A DNA stretch of 64,000 nt from Alphaproteobacteria bacterium (GTDB lineage: Bacteria > Pseudomonadota > Alphaproteobacteria > Caulobacterales > Parvularculaceae), in contig JAUIMC010000015.1 in assembly GCA_030433215.1 (NCBI GenBank), positions 1-64,000 on the forward strand, given 5' to 3'. A model generated the notes under the pieces. The model was not told the DNA's origin, did not search any database, and was given only the letters and a program-made list of their open reading frames with translations. Positions 17,540 to 26,719 of this stretch are shown here, piece by piece. Each line of letters opens with the position of its first letter. Position 1 is the first letter of the stretch. The position numbers were made by a program, and so were the translations under genes.

Positions 17540-18664
17540 CTAGCCGCACCCGCCATCCATTTCCGAAATCCAGCCGGAAATCAACGCCACGCCTTCCTCA
17601 TGCGCCACGGCGCGGCCGAGCTCGGGCATCATGGCGCCGGGATCGGTGGTGTCCATGCGAAAGACGGTGATGGAAAGATCGGGCCTTCCCGGCACGATGT
17701 CATAGGGCCGCCCGCCCGTGCCGCGGCCCGCTGCGATGGGCGCTTTGCAATTGCCCATGGCGGGGCCGGAGGCGTCCGGTTCGAGATTAAGCCCGGATGT
17801 GTCCGCGGGCCCGTCCGGGTTGTGGCAATGGCTGCAATTGGCGTCGAGATAGGCCCGCGCGCGTGCGTCGAGGGGTTCGGCTTCATCGCTCCAGTCGACA
17901 TTGCGCGGCGCCGGCGTTTCGATCTCGCCGGTGAGCAATCCTTTCGCCAGCCAGTGGTCGAGTTGGTTGAAGCCGGGCGCGAAGCTTGAAGCTTTGTTCA
18001 GATGCCGCGCCTTGGGGCCGATGGGCTTGATCTCTTTCGTCGTCGCATTGTCGGCGTGACATCCAACGCATTGATTGGCGTTGGGGACGAGATAAGCGAA
18101 GGGCTCCATGCGCCCGCCGCCTGCATCGTTCTCGCGGATCAGCGTCAGGCGCTTGACGTCGCCGGTGCGTTTTAAAACCGCGTCCGTCTGGTCCTCGTTC
18201 CAGACATAAGGAAGGGCGTCCCAGCCTGCTTCGCGATGCACGAGCACGCGGGTTTCGATAAGGCGCAGATGGTCGAGCGCCATTTCACCGTCATAGAGCT
18301 TGCGTTCTTTGCCGGTCAGGACGTCGCCCGTCCATTCGTTATCCGGAACCGGATAATAGAAGGTCTTGGTGATGACCGTGCCCACAGGAAAATCGAAAGC
18401 GTCGTTCGGATCATAGACCGCCGGCGCGCCATCCGGCGTCCAGACAGTTCTCAGCTTCAGCGCGTAATCGGAAAAGAGCGGCGTTGCGAGGTCGTAGGGC
18501 GTGACGCCGTCGCTGAGGCGCAGCGCGCCGTCTTTCGCCGCGATCATGCCCCAGTCGCTCAAATGTTCCGGGTTTTCGTCCGCGTGATAGGTCGGCGCCG
18601 GGCCTTGCGAACAGGCGGCGAGCGAAAGGCCGAACAGCGCAACAGCGGCGAGACGAGACATCAT
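17540..18664 (-). CDS. Diheme c-type cytochrome lipoprotein (SO2930/HNE_0200 family)
   Basis: A 374-residue exported lipoprotein (lipobox LSLAAC, Cys18) with two heme-binding CxxCH motifs: CVGCH at 199-203 and CSHCH at 277-281. The N-terminal part (LSDWGMIAAKDGALRLSDGVTPYDLATPLFSDYALKLRTVW) is diagnostic of an uncharacterised family named after Hyphomonas neptunium HNE_0200 and Shewanella SO2930 (TIGR03806). It should carry two c-type hemes on the outer face of the inner membrane or on the outer membrane. Its ATGA overlap with the upstream beta-helix gene implies tightly coupled expression and a joint function. The reaction is unknown. Confidence 0.88.
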   Translation of the reverse strand: MMSRLAAVALFGLSLAACSQGPAPTYHADENPEHLSDWGMIAAKDGALRLSDGVTPYDLATPLFSDYALKLRTVWTPDGAPAVYDPNDAFDFPVGTVITKTFYYPVPDNEWTGDVLTGKERKLYDGEMALDHLRLIETRVLVHREAGWDALPYVWNEDQTDAVLKRTGDVKRLTLIRENDAGGGRMEPFAYLVPNANQCVGCHADNATTKEIKPIGPKARHLNKASSFAPGFNQLDHWLAKGLLTGEIETPAPRNVDWSDEAEPLDARARAYLDANCSHCHNPDGPADTSGLNLEPDASGPAMGNCKAPIAAGRGTGGRPYDIVPGRPDLSITVFRMDTTDPGAMMPELGRAVAHEEGVALISGWISEMDGGCG

Positions 18665-19887
18665 AAGCCGGCGAGGGGGCCGTTAAGTTCGATCGCCGGC
18701 AGTTTATCAAAGGCGCAGTCATGCACGCCGGCGTCGGCCACATGCGGGTTCTTGTTGTCGTTGGGGCCGTCGACATTCACGACTTGCGCCTCGCCGTTCT
18801 GAACGCACAGCACGTCCTGCGGCCCTGAAAGCGCCGGGTCCACATAGCCGTCCCAGAGAACGTCCGGAAGGCTGCCCAGCGGCCCCGCGACCGCGACTTT
18901 CAGCGCCTGAAGCTCGAGGCCGTCCGGATTATTGCCGCCGCCCTCGAACGCATTGCCATAGACATAAATGCCGTCCGGATAGGGATCGAAATCGGCTTCC
19001 ATGCCCTCAGCGGCGAGACCGGAAGAAAAGACGCTCGAGACGATGACATTGGCGGTCTTGTTGTTTTCGATCCGGTTGTTGAAAATCTCCACCTGATCGT
19101 TGGAATTGATCACGACGCCCGAGCCCGCCGGAACGGAGGCGACGGCGGTGCCTTTAAGTGCGAAATTCTTCGTGTTGTTTTCGTAGATCTCGTTGTCATA
19201 GACGCGGGTGCGCGCGCCCGGCTGTTTCAGGTTCGGCATGTTGAAAACGAGGATGCCGCCGGTGTTGTTGGTGGCGACATTGCCGTAAACATCGGCGTCG
19301 AAAGTATTCTCGATTTCGATCCCGGCGACATTGTATTCCGCGCGGTTGTTGCGGATGACGACATTCTGCGACTGGCCGATATAAAGTCCGGCGTCCGAGG
19401 CGCCGATGGCGACGGATTCTTCCATAAGCAGGTTTTTGACCTGAACGGGATAGATTCCATAGGCGCCGTTTTCGGTTTCCGGGCCGCCGGTCCATTCGGT
19501 TCTGACGCGGCGGATGACGATGTTCTCGCCCTCTGAGATTTTCAGCGCGTCGCCTTTTGTGTCCTCGATGGCGAGGTCTTCGATGGTGAAGTCGCTCGCC
19601 GTGACGAGAAGGCCTTCGGCGCCGGCGATCTGGTCCTTGAAGGTCAGGACCGTCTTGTCCATGCCGGCGCCTTTGATGGTGACGCCGTCGACGGTGAGAC
19701 TCAAGGAGCGGTCGAAGGCGAAGCGCCCCTCGGGAATCTCGATAACGTCGCCGGGTTCAGCGTCGAGGAGCGCGGTCATCAGGGTTTCCTGATAGGAGGC
19801 GTCGCCCGCCGGGGCCGCTTCCTGTTTTTCACCGCAGGCGGCGACCGTCAGCAATGCTGCGCTCGCGAAAACCAGTTTTCTCATCAT
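18661..19887 (-). CDS. Parallel beta-helix repeat lipoprotein, partner of diheme cytochrome
   Basis: A 408-residue exported lipoprotein (LLTVAACGEK, Cys19) built of right-handed parallel beta-helix turns: ENIVIRRVRTEW, KNLLMEESVAIGASDAGLYIGQSQNVVIRNNRAEYNVAGIEIENTFDADVYGNVATNNTGGILVFNM. Such N-rich repeats occur in pectate-lyase-like and carbohydrate-binding proteins. It matches the TIGR03805-type family that regularly accompanies the HNE_0200 cytochrome family. The C-terminal half has a cysteine pair (VLCVQNGEA and VHDCAFD) that could form a disulfide. A carbohydrate ligand is a reasonable guess only. Confidence 0.85.
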   Translation of the reverse strand: MMRKLVFASAALLTVAACGEKQEAAPAGDASYQETLMTALLDAEPGDVIEIPEGRFAFDRSLSLTVDGVTIKGAGMDKTVLTFKDQIAGAEGLLVTASDFTIEDLAIEDTKGDALKISEGENIVIRRVRTEWTGGPETENGAYGIYPVQVKNLLMEESVAIGASDAGLYIGQSQNVVIRNNRAEYNVAGIEIENTFDADVYGNVATNNTGGILVFNMPNLKQPGARTRVYDNEIYENNTKNFALKGTAVASVPAGSGVVINSNDQVEIFNNRIENNKTANVIVSSVFSSGLAAEGMEADFDPYPDGIYVYGNAFEGGGNNPDGLELQALKVAVAGPLGSLPDVLWDGYVDPALSGPQDVLCVQNGEAQVVNVDGPNDNKNPHVADAGVHDCAFDKLPAIELNGPLAGL

Positions 19888-19986
19888 GCCGTCCTCGTCT
19901 CCTGCGCCTTATTCTTGATTTCCGGCGCGGCCCCTTACAGCATCCGATGATGCCGGAATCGGGCGGGGAATAAAAGGAAGCTTTGC

Positions 19987-21486
19987 ATGTCACTGACGCG
20001 GCGGAACCTGATGCAGTCCGGCGGCGCCGGGGCAATCCTGTTGACCGCCGCCAGCGCCTGTGCGCGCTCCGATCAGGCGGGCTCGAACGATCTCGCCGAA
20101 CTCGACGGCGCGGAGACGGCGGCGCGCATCCGCTCCGGCGATCTCGGGCCTTTGGAAGCTGTCGAAGCCGCGATCGCGCGGGCCGAGCGCATCGACCCGA
20201 AAATCAACGCTATCGTCACCCGGACTTTCCGGCGCGCGCGCGAAGATGCGCGGCGGGCGGAGGGGACCGCCGCCGGTCCCTGGGCGGGCGTGCCGACTTT
20301 CGTGAAGGACCTCGATGACGTAACCGGCGTTTCGACCCGCTTCGGCAGCCGCGCCTTTCCCGGCTATAAGGGCGGCGAACAAACGCCGTTTATCAACGCG
20401 TTTCTCGGCCTGGGCGTCGTCAGTCTCGGCAAGTCGGCGACGCCGGAATTCGGCCTTTCCGCGACGACCGAGCCCATCGCCACCGGCAAGACGCGCAATC
20501 CTTGGAACACGGACTATTCCTCCGGCGGCTCTTCGGGCGGGGCTGCGGCGCTGGTCGCCAGCGGCGTTGTCCCTATCGCCCATGCGAGCGACGGCGGCGG
20601 CTCGATCCGCATTCCCGCGTCCTGCTGCGGCAATGTTGGCCTTAAAGTTTCGCGGGGCCGCAACCCGCAAGCGCGTTCGGAAGACGATATCGGACCGATT
20701 ACCCTCGCCGTTCACGGCGTTCAGACGCGCACCGTGCGCGACACGGCGGCGGTCGCCGCGGCGCTGGCCTTGTCGTCAAGCGAAAGCGGTCTTGCGCCGC
20801 TGCCGCTTATCACCGCGCCGGGCAAGGAGCGCCTGCGCATCGCGCTCGCCCCGCGCGGCCTCGCCGGGAGAGAGCCCGATCCGGCGGTGAAACAGGCCAC
20901 GGAGGAGGTCGCGGCCCTTTGCGCCGATCTCGGTCATCATGTTGAGGAGGCGCCGGCGCCTGTCGATGCAGGCCTGTCCGAGGATTTCACCCTCTATTGG
21001 GCCGCTTTTGCGCAAGCGGCCGTCTCGCTCTGGGAGGAGACGTTCCACCTGCCGCGCAACGCCATTGCGTTCGAGCCTTTCACCATCGGTCTCGCCGATC
21101 GTTTCGAGCGGGAGGAAGCGTTGTTTCCCGCCGCCATTGAACGATTGCAGGCCGTGGTCCCGCGCATGAACGCGTTCCATGAGCAATATGACCTCATCCT
21201 GTCGCCGGTGCTGACGGCGCCGCCGCCTGAGATCGGCTATCTCGGCGCAACGCTCGATTATGAAACGCTGATGCAGCGCCTGACGGACTATGTTCAGTAC
21301 ACAGTCCTTTACAATATTACGGGCGCGCCGGCGATTTCCCTCCCGCTTTCCATGTCGCCGGAAGGGCTTCCCATCGGCGCCATGTTCGGCGCGCCTATGG
21401 GCCGGGAGGACAGGCTTCTTGCGCTCGCCTATGAGCTGGAAGAAGCGAGGCCCTGGGTCGGACGGCGGCCGTCTGTCTGGGGATAG
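19987..21486 (+). CDS. Exported amidase (amidase-signature family)
   Basis: A 499-residue Ser-cisSer-Lys hydrolase. Catalytic residues are visible as K107 ([10 protein letters not shown]), S182 in the GGSSGG motif, and nucleophile S206 in [11 protein letters not shown]; the 24-residue distance between the two serines is as expected. The N-terminus [13 protein letters not shown]...LLTAASAC has a twin-arginine motif and a lipobox, so it is probably folded in the cytoplasm, exported by Tat and lipidated at Cys25. The substrate (aryl or acyl amide) cannot be deduced. The 99-base gap before it is its likely promoter region, shared with the divergent beta-helix gene. Confidence 0.88.
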   Translation: MSLTRRNLMQSGGAGAILLTAASACARSDQAGSNDLAELDGAETAARIRSGDLGPLEAVEAAIARAERIDPKINAIVTRTFRRAREDARRAEGTAAGPWAGVPTFVKDLDDVTGVSTRFGSRAFPGYKGGEQTPFINAFLGLGVVSLGKSATPEFGLSATTEPIATGKTRNPWNTDYSSGGSSGGAAALVASGVVPIAHASDGGGSIRIPASCCGNVGLKVSRGRNPQARSEDDIGPITLAVHGVQTRTVRDTAAVAAALALSSSESGLAPLPLITAPGKERLRIALAPRGLAGREPDPAVKQATEEVAALCADLGHHVEEAPAPVDAGLSEDFTLYWAAFAQAAVSLWEETFHLPRNAIAFEPFTIGLADRFEREEALFPAAIERLQAVVPRMNAFHEQYDLILSPVLTAPPPEIGYLGATLDYETLMQRLTDYVQYTVLYNITGAPAISLPLSMSPEGLPIGAMFGAPMGREDRLLALAYELEEARPWVGRRPSVWG

Positions 21487-21623
21487 CGCGAGGAAATTGT
21501 CCGCTAGCGTACATGACTTCAGCAATTTGACTTTGGCCGCCAGCCTTGGCTAATTGAAATTCAGGGCGCAAAGCGCCGGTTCATCCGGCCTGCGGGGCAA
21601 TTTCATTTTTTCATATCGGGCAA
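21487..21623. other. Intergenic region before the Crp/Fnr regulator
   Basis: This 137-base gap contains a short hairpin-like GGGCGCAAAGCGCC at about 21563-21576 and an AT-rich stretch (CAATTTCATTTTTTCATATC) just before the regulator. No TTGAT-N4-ATCAA Fnr box was found. There is no obvious terminator behind the amidase gene. Confidence 0.3.
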
Positions 21624-22352
21624 ATGGCTGAACAAGAAAAACCTACCGCCAACCGTTTGTTGAAATCTCTGAGCGAAGAAAGCTGGCGAACGCTGAGCCC
21701 TTATCTCGAAGAGGACGAGTTGCGGCATCGGGAATCCATCACCGTCCCCAATGAACCGATCGAGCACATTTACTTCGTCGAACGCGGCCTTCTTTCGGTT
21801 GTAGCTCCCGGGCCGGCAGGACGCAGGGCGGAAGTGGGGCTGATCGGCTATGAAGGCATGTCGGGCGCTCCGGCGATTCTGGGGCTTGAGACCAGCCCGC
21901 TCGACACCTTCGTGCAGCGGCCGGGGTCGGCGCTGCGTATCCGCAGGGAGAATCTACGGCGCTGCGTTCAGGAAGATCACGCCCTCAAGGAGTCCCTTCT
22001 CAAATTCATGCATATCATGACGACCCAGACCGCCTATACGGCCTTCGCCAACGCCCATGGGCGGCTGGAAGAGCGCCTCGCGCGTTGGCTGGTCATGTAT
22101 CATGACCGGGTCGACGGCGACGAACTGCCCCTCGTTCATGAGTTCCTCGCGATGATGCTTGCCGTGCGCCGTCCCGGCGTGACGGAGGCCGTGCACAATC
22201 TTGAAGGCCATGGCGTCATCAAGGCGCGGCGCGGCAATGTCACCATCGTGAACCGCGAGGGGCTTATCGAAAAAGCGGGCGGCTTTTACGGGCAGCCTGA
22301 GGCGGAATACAATCGGATATTCGCGACGCAGCCCGAGACAGCAAAAGTCTAG
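21624..22352 (+). CDS. Crp/Fnr-family transcriptional regulator
   Basis: A 242-residue DNA-binding regulator. The N-terminal cyclic-nucleotide-binding-like domain covers about residues 20-125 ([45 protein letters not shown]). A dimerisation helix ([45 protein letters not shown]) leads into a winged HTH ([43 protein letters not shown]). No cysteine cluster of true Fnr proteins is present, so it is not an Fe-S oxygen sensor. This subgroup (LAxxLxVRRPGVT) is common in alphaproteobacteria with unknown effectors. The stop overlaps the convergent purQ by four bases. Confidence 0.9.
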   Translation: MAEQEKPTANRLLKSLSEESWRTLSPYLEEDELRHRESITVPNEPIEHIYFVERGLLSVVAPGPAGRRAEVGLIGYEGMSGAPAILGLETSPLDTFVQRPGSALRIRRENLRRCVQEDHALKESLLKFMHIMTTQTAYTAFANAHGRLEERLARWLVMYHDRVDGDELPLVHEFLAMMLAVRRPGVTEAVHNLEGHGVIKARRGNVTIVNREGLIEKAGGFYGQPEAEYNRIFATQPETAKV

Positions 22353-23011
22353 GAAACCGCCTCGATCAGCCCTTTGAAGAAGGCCGCGCCGTCTGTGCCG
22401 CCAAGCAGCGGCGAGATCACCCGCTCGGGATGAGGCATCATGCCGAGGACATTGCCGGAATCGTTGATCAGGCCGGCGATGTCGCGGGCCGAGCCGTTCG
22501 GATTGTCCACATAGCGGAACGCAACCCGGCCTTCGCCTTCGAGGCGGTCGAGGGTTTCGTCGTCAGCGTAATAATTGCCGTCATGATGGGCGACCGGGAA
22601 ATTCACATAGGCGCCTTTTTCAAAGCCGCGAGTGAAGATTGACTGGTTGTTCTCGACCCTCAAGGCCACTGTGCGGCACACGAAGTCGAGCCCTGCATTG
22701 CGCATCAGCGCGCCGGGCAGGAGGCCCGTTTCGCACAGGACCTGAAAGCCGTTGCACACGCCGATCACCGGCGCGCCGGCCTTCGCCTTGTCGATCACCG
22801 CCTGCATGATCGGCGATTTCGCCGCCATGGCGCCGGCGCGAAGATAGTCGCCATAGGAAAAGCCGCCGGGCAGGGCGTAAAAATCCGCGTCGGGCAAGTC
22901 CGTGTCGCCATGCCAGACCATGGCCGGCTTTGCGCCGGTCGCCTGTTCGAGCGCGACAGCGATGTCGCGGTCGCAATTGGAGGCGGGAAAAACGATCACA
23001 GCGGTTTTCAT
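22349..23011 (-). CDS. purQ: Phosphoribosylformylglycinamidine synthase glutaminase subunit PurQ
   Basis: Glutamine amidotransferase subunit of the FGAM synthase complex (PurL-PurQ-PurS), delivering ammonia in step four of purine synthesis. The 220-residue class I glutaminase has its nucleophile at Cys86 ([14 protein letters not shown]), an oxyanion glycine strand ([17 protein letters not shown]) and the His-Glu pair in [12 protein letters not shown]. The start is at [16 protein letters not shown]; an earlier in-frame ATG at 23044 adds eleven residues with no homology. It ends the leftward purine unit. Confidence 0.95.
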   Translation of the reverse strand: MKTAVIVFPASNCDRDIAVALEQATGAKPAMVWHGDTDLPDADFYALPGGFSYGDYLRAGAMAAKSPIMQAVIDKAKAGAPVIGVCNGFQVLCETGLLPGALMRNAGLDFVCRTVALRVENNQSIFTRGFEKGAYVNFPVAHHDGNYYADDETLDRLEGEGRVAFRYVDNPNGSARDIAGLINDSGNVLGMMPHPERVISPLLGGTDGAAFFKGLIEAVS

Positions 23012-23021
23012 GGCAGGTCCG

Positions 23022-23705
23022 TCACTGATTGGTCTTGTTTTCAAAGGCGGCGATGAGATTGTCCGAGTCCGTCACCCATCCGAAGACATTCTCGAAATTC
23101 CAGAGCGTGGCGTCGCGCACGAAATCCGGCCCCGCATGGTTCATGGCGTCTTCAACAAGCACGGGCCAGTATTCTTCGAAATAAGCGTCGCGCGCCGTGC
23201 TTTCGACGCAGACATTGGTGGCGATGCCGGTAAAGAAGAGCGTGCGGATATTGTGCGTGCGCAGATCATTGTCCAGCGTCGTGCCCGCAAAGCCGCTATA
23301 GCGGGATTTGCGGATGACGATATCGCCGGGCTCGGGCTTCAGATCGTCGACGATTTCCCAGTCCCAGGTGTCATGGATCAACAGCTTGCCTTCAAGCTCG
23401 GGCCGCGCGCGCATGGTGCGCAAGGACAGCTCTTTATGATAATTCGGCGAGCGCGGACCGCCGGCGTCCGATAGGTCCGGTTTGTAGCCCACTTGAAGAT
23501 AGACGATTTTGACGCCGGCTTTTCGCGCCTTGGCGATCAGCGCCTTGTTCGCGGCGACGACGTCGGCGGCCTTGGAAATGTCATGGCCGGCAAGATCGAG
23601 CATGCCGCCTTTCGAGGCGAAGGCGTTCTGCATGTCCACCACAACGAGCGCCGACTGGGCGAGATCGACATCGACCGGATCGGGCTTGGCGGCGAGTTTG
23701 ACCAT
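23022..23705 (-). CDS. RutB-like isochorismatase-family cysteine hydrolase
   Basis: A 227-residue amidohydrolase of the isochorismatase fold with a complete D24-K133-C166 catalytic triad ([29 protein letters not shown]). The C-terminal region ([22 protein letters not shown]...NVFGWVTD) closely resembles RutB, the ureidoacrylate amidohydrolase of the Rut pyrimidine-degradation pathway. No other rut gene is in the window; instead it lies between purS (17 bases away) and purQ (10 bases away) on the same strand. It may hydrolyse a urea-type amide made in nucleotide metabolism, but that is inference. Confidence 0.85.
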   Translation of the reverse strand: MVKLAAKPDPVDVDLAQSALVVVDMQNAFASKGGMLDLAGHDISKAADVVAANKALIAKARKAGVKIVYLQVGYKPDLSDAGGPRSPNYHKELSLRTMRARPELEGKLLIHDTWDWEIVDDLKPEPGDIVIRKSRYSGFAGTTLDNDLRTHNIRTLFFTGIATNVCVESTARDAYFEEYWPVLVEDAMNHAGPDFVRDATLWNFENVFGWVTDSDNLIAAFENKTNQ

Positions 23706-23722
23706 GATGTCGTTCAGGCGCC

Positions 23723-23965
23723 TCAGGCGAGAATTTCGATGGCGTAATTTTCCATCACCGGATTGGCGAGCAGCTTTTTACACATGTCTTCGGCTTTGGC
23801 GCGGGCGGCGGCCTCGTCGGTTTCGGCGAGTTTCATCTCGATCACCTTGCCCTGACGCACGCCTTCCGCGCCTTCGAAGCCGAGACCGGCAAGCGCGCTT
23901 TCGATGGCCGCGCCTTGCGGATCAAGGACGCCGTTTTTCAGGGTGATGGTGATTTTCGCTCTCAT
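23723..23965 (-). CDS. purS: Phosphoribosylformylglycinamidine synthase subunit PurS
   Basis: Small 80-residue structural subunit that bridges PurQ and PurL in the three-part FGAM synthase. The beta-alpha-beta-beta-alpha-beta pattern and family residues are clear: MRAKITITLKNGVLDPQGAAIESALAGLGFEGAEGVRQGKVIEMKL and the C-terminal DMCKKLLANPVMENYAIEIL. Normally purS is directly followed by purQ; here a RutB-like gene intervenes. Confidence 0.95.
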   Translation of the reverse strand: MRAKITITLKNGVLDPQGAAIESALAGLGFEGAEGVRQGKVIEMKLAETDEAAARAKAEDMCKKLLANPVMENYAIEILA

Positions 23966-24054
23966 GAGGCCCCAAAGTCGCGGGCGATCGCCCGCCTGTC
24001 GCTGTCTTTAGGGGCTGATACACCGGGCCGGGATGGGGTGCAATGCGCGCGAGG

Positions 24055-24576
24055 TCAGTGAATGAGCGGACCCGGCGCATGCCCGGCATAGCCGTCGAGC
24101 TGGCGATAGGCCGCCGCCGCCATGCCGGCGAGGAACCGCGCCGCCTCGCGGCGTTCGCGCTCCTTCCAGGACGCTTCGAGCTCCTGGGCGCGCAGGGCTG
24201 AGTTCTCGCGCACGATCAGCGCATGGGCGAGCTGGGCGTCGCGGCGCTCGCGCGCCGTGGGCGGGCCGCCGGAATAAAGCGCCTGCGATTCGATCTCTTT
24301 GAGCTTCCTGATGGTCTCGATGCGCTCTTCGGGCGTGGTCGACGTCTCGGGGCTGTCTTCTCCGGCGTCTTTCTGGGCTGCGCGCCGGGCCGCGGCTTCC
24401 GCCGCCTGATTCGAATCGGCGCTCGCCTGTTTGCGGCGATTGGCCTCCGCTTCGGGGGATTGGGACTGGCTCTGGAGCGCGTCGGCGGTTTTGCCCGTGG
24501 CTGCGGCAGGGCGCACAGATCCCGCCGCGCCAGACGTGGCGCGCCCGGTAGCATAGCTGAACACCGAATAAGCCAT
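24055..24576 (-). CDS. Hypothetical Ala/Gln/Arg-rich protein
   Basis: A 173-residue protein I do not recognise. The N-terminal half is low complexity (AATGKTADALQSQSQSPEAEANRRKQ, then alanine and acidic runs). The C-terminal half is probably one long charged helix (PEERIETIRKLKEIESQAL, QELEASWKERERREAARFLAGMAAAAYRQLDGY). No signal peptide, membrane helix or cysteine is present. It sits between purC (101 bases upstream) and purS (89 bases downstream) on the same strand, so it is probably transcribed with purine genes, though nothing suggests an enzymatic role. Confidence 0.55.
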   Translation of the reverse strand: MAYSVFSYATGRATSGAAGSVRPAAATGKTADALQSQSQSPEAEANRRKQASADSNQAAEAAARRAAQKDAGEDSPETSTTPEERIETIRKLKEIESQALYSGGPPTARERRDAQLAHALIVRENSALRAQELEASWKERERREAARFLAGMAAAAYRQLDGYAGHAPGPLIH

Positions 24577-24677
24577 AGCGGCTTAAGAGTATCCCCAGAA
24601 AGTTTGCCGCTCTGTTTCCGAAAAAGGGCGCTTGGTAAACGCGCCGGCAAGGTTTCGTTCACCATGCCGGCGGGATT

Positions 24678-25454
24678 TTACTTTTCGTTGTCGGAAACCA
24701 GGACCGGGCCCGACTGGCCCGAGCTTTCGTTCTCGCGCAGGATGCCGAGGCGGCGCGCCACTTCGCGATAGGCGTCGGTGACGTCGCCGAGATCCTTGCG
24801 GAAGCGGTCCTTGTCCATGATGTGGCCGGTTTCGATGTCCCAGAGCCGGCAGGAATCCGGGCTGATTTCATCAGCCACGATGAGGCGCATCATGTCGCCC
24901 TCATATTGCCGGCCGAATTCGATCTTGAAGTCGATCAGCTTGATGCCGGCCGCCGCGAACAGACCCGACAGGAAGTCGTTCACGCGCAGGGCCAGCGCCA
25001 TCATGTCGTCGATTTCCTGGGGGTTGGCCCAGTTGAAGGCGGTGATGTGCTCCTCGGAGACCAGCGGATCGCCAAGCTCGTCGCTCTTGAAATAGAACTC
25101 GATGACCGAGCGGGGCAGGGCCGTGCCTTCCTCGATGCCGAGGCGCTTTGAGATCGAGCCGGCGGCGTAATTGCGCACAACCACTTCCAGCGGCACGATT
25201 TCCACATGGCGCACCAGCTGCTCGCGCATATTGAGGCGCTTGATGAAATGGGTCGGCACGCCGATGCGCTCGAGCCCGGTCATGATGAATTCTGAGATCC
25301 GGTTGTTGAGGACCCCTTTGCCTTCGAGAACCGCTTTTTTCTGGTTATTGAAGGCCGTGGCGTCGTCCTTGAAATACTGGATGATGGTGCCGGGCTCGGG
25401 CCCTTCGAAGAGGATTTTCGCCTTGCCTTCGTAGATTTGTTTGCGGCGGGCCAT
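24678..25454 (-). CDS. purC: SAICAR synthetase PurC
   Basis: Phosphoribosylaminoimidazole-succinocarboxamide synthase, which joins aspartate to CAIR with ATP in purine synthesis. The 258-residue protein has the family start [23 protein letters not shown], a nucleotide-binding region ([26 protein letters not shown]), the motif [27 protein letters not shown], and [10 protein letters not shown] and [13 protein letters not shown]. An in-frame ATG 111 bases earlier is rejected because the extra residues have no family match. First gene of the leftward set purC, hypothetical, purS, rutB-like, purQ. Confidence 0.96.
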   Translation of the reverse strand: MARRKQIYEGKAKILFEGPEPGTIIQYFKDDATAFNNQKKAVLEGKGVLNNRISEFIMTGLERIGVPTHFIKRLNMREQLVRHVEIVPLEVVVRNYAAGSISKRLGIEEGTALPRSVIEFYFKSDELGDPLVSEEHITAFNWANPQEIDDMMALALRVNDFLSGLFAAAGIKLIDFKIEFGRQYEGDMMRLIVADEISPDSCRLWDIETGHIMDKDRFRKDLGDVTDAYREVARRLGILRENESSGQSGPVLVSDNEK

Positions 25455-25732
25455 TTTTATTAGTCCTTTCAGCGCCTTGCAGGCGGAGAGGCCGGCGCAG
25501 GGCGAGTTATTCCAAGGGCGGGCCGCGCCGATTCCGGCTGCGAGCCCTCCCGTTTTGGCTAGCACGGCTGGCGCGGCGGGAGAAGCGGGGGTTTACGCTC
25601 CCCGGGGGGTGATGAAAAGCCCCCGGCGGCGGGCGGGCCCGACAATTTTCCGCCCTGCATTGCGCCGCGCCCGAACCGGCATTAAGTACCCCAACAAGGT
25701 CCCGTTTTTATTGCGAGTTTGGAGAGCAGCCC
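25455..25732. other. Divergent promoter region with strong hairpin between purC and ATPase zeta gene
   Basis: This 278-base region separates two divergent genes. It holds a GC-rich hairpin with stem CCGGGGG (25602-25608) and CCCCCGG (25620-25626) around an A-rich loop. As neither flanking gene ends here, it cannot be an ordinary terminator for them; it could be a leader attenuator about 150 bases before purC, or a structural repeat. No purine riboswitch consensus was recognised. Confidence 0.35.
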
Positions 25733-26056
25733 ATGACGACCTTCGATGATCGCGAGAATAAGTTTGAGAACAAATTCGCCCATGACGCGGAGCTTCGCTT
25801 CAAGGCGGAAGCACGCCGGAACAAGCTTTTGGGCCTGTGGGCGGCTGACTTGATGGGTAAAAGCGGGGCGGACGCCGAGGCCTACGCCAAGGAAGTCATC
25901 AAGGCCGATTTCGAGGAAGCCGGCGACGAAGACGTTTTCCGCAAGATTCGGGGCGATTTCGACGCCGCCGGGGTGAATCAGTCGGACCACCAGATTCGCC
26001 GCCAGATGACCGATTTGCTCGCCGAGGCCGTCCAGCAGCTTCAAAAAGGCGAATAA
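25733..26056 (+). CDS. F-type ATPase inhibitor zeta subunit (DUF1476)
   Basis: A 107-residue helical protein of the DUF1476 family, characterised in Paracoccus as the zeta subunit that inhibits F1-ATPase hydrolysis in alphaproteobacteria. The start MTTFDDRENKFENKFAHDAELRFKAEARRNKLLGLWAADLMG is the conserved inhibitory N-terminus and the four-helix body follows. GGAGAG precedes the ATG by seven bases. It is normally encoded apart from the atp operon, as here. Its presence supports an alphaproteobacterial host. Confidence 0.93.
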   Translation: MTTFDDRENKFENKFAHDAELRFKAEARRNKLLGLWAADLMGKSGADAEAYAKEVIKADFEEAGDEDVFRKIRGDFDAAGVNQSDHQIRRQMTDLLAEAVQQLQKGE

Positions 26057-26091
26057 GCACGCGGGGCCTCATCCGCTGACGGGGGAGCGCC

Positions 26092-26715
26092 ATGATCGAG
26101 GGGACGGCTTTTGCGCTGTTTTTAAGCGGCGCGCTCCTGCTCAACATCACGCCCGGGCCGGACATGGCTTTCACGCTGGCGTCGTCGGCGCGGGGCGGAA
26201 CCCGCGCCGGGATCGCCGCGGCGTTCGGCGTCGGCGCCGGGGCTCTGGGCTGGGCCGTCGCGGCGGCGGCGGGACTCGCCGCGCTCTTGGCCGCGTCGGA
26301 GCATGCGCTGACCATCATCAAGATCGCCGGCGGGCTTTATCTTCTCTATCTCGCTTTCCGCGTCATCATGGAGAAGAAGCAGACCGGGGAGACGAGCGGC
26401 GCGGGCAGCGCCGTGAAGGCGTTTCGCGCCGGCGCGCTCACCAATCTTCTCAATCCGAAAGTCGGTCTTTTCTTTCTCGCTTTCCTGCCGGGCTTCGTTC
26501 AGCCGGACGCGGGCAATCCCGCCTTCCAGATCTTCCTTCTCGGCGCGGTCTTCAGTTTCACGGGAACCTGCGTTCTCGTCATGGTCGCGCTTGCGGCCGG
26601 CGCCTTGCGCGCAAGACTGGTTGACAGTCCGGGCGCGCAAAGAGGCATGAAAGCGCTTTCCGCCAGCGTCTATGGCGGCCTCGGCCTTTATCTCCTGACG
26701 TCGCAATCGAAATAG
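26092..26715 (+). CDS. LysE-family translocator
   Basis: A 207-residue inner-membrane exporter of the LysE/RhtB type with about six membrane helices. The family signature is LLNITPGPDMAFTLASSARGGTRAGIAAAFGVGAGALGW near the N-terminus, and RAGALTNLLNPKVGLFFLAFLPGFV in the middle. Such proteins export amino acids or analogues; the substrate is not predictable. GGGGGAG precedes the ATG. It starts 35 bases after the zeta gene and could be cotranscribed. Confidence 0.9.
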   Translation: MIEGTAFALFLSGALLLNITPGPDMAFTLASSARGGTRAGIAAAFGVGAGALGWAVAAAAGLAALLAASEHALTIIKIAGGLYLLYLAFRVIMEKKQTGETSGAGSAVKAFRAGALTNLLNPKVGLFFLAFLPGFVQPDAGNPAFQIFLLGAVFSFTGTCVLVMVALAAGALRARLVDSPGAQRGMKALSASVYGGLGLYLLTSQSK

Positions 26716-26719
26716 AAGC

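Noticed and set aside
25602-25626. GC-rich hairpin as terminator of purC or the zeta gene
   Set aside because: Both genes start, rather than end, around this region, and there is no T-run; listed only as a structured leader.
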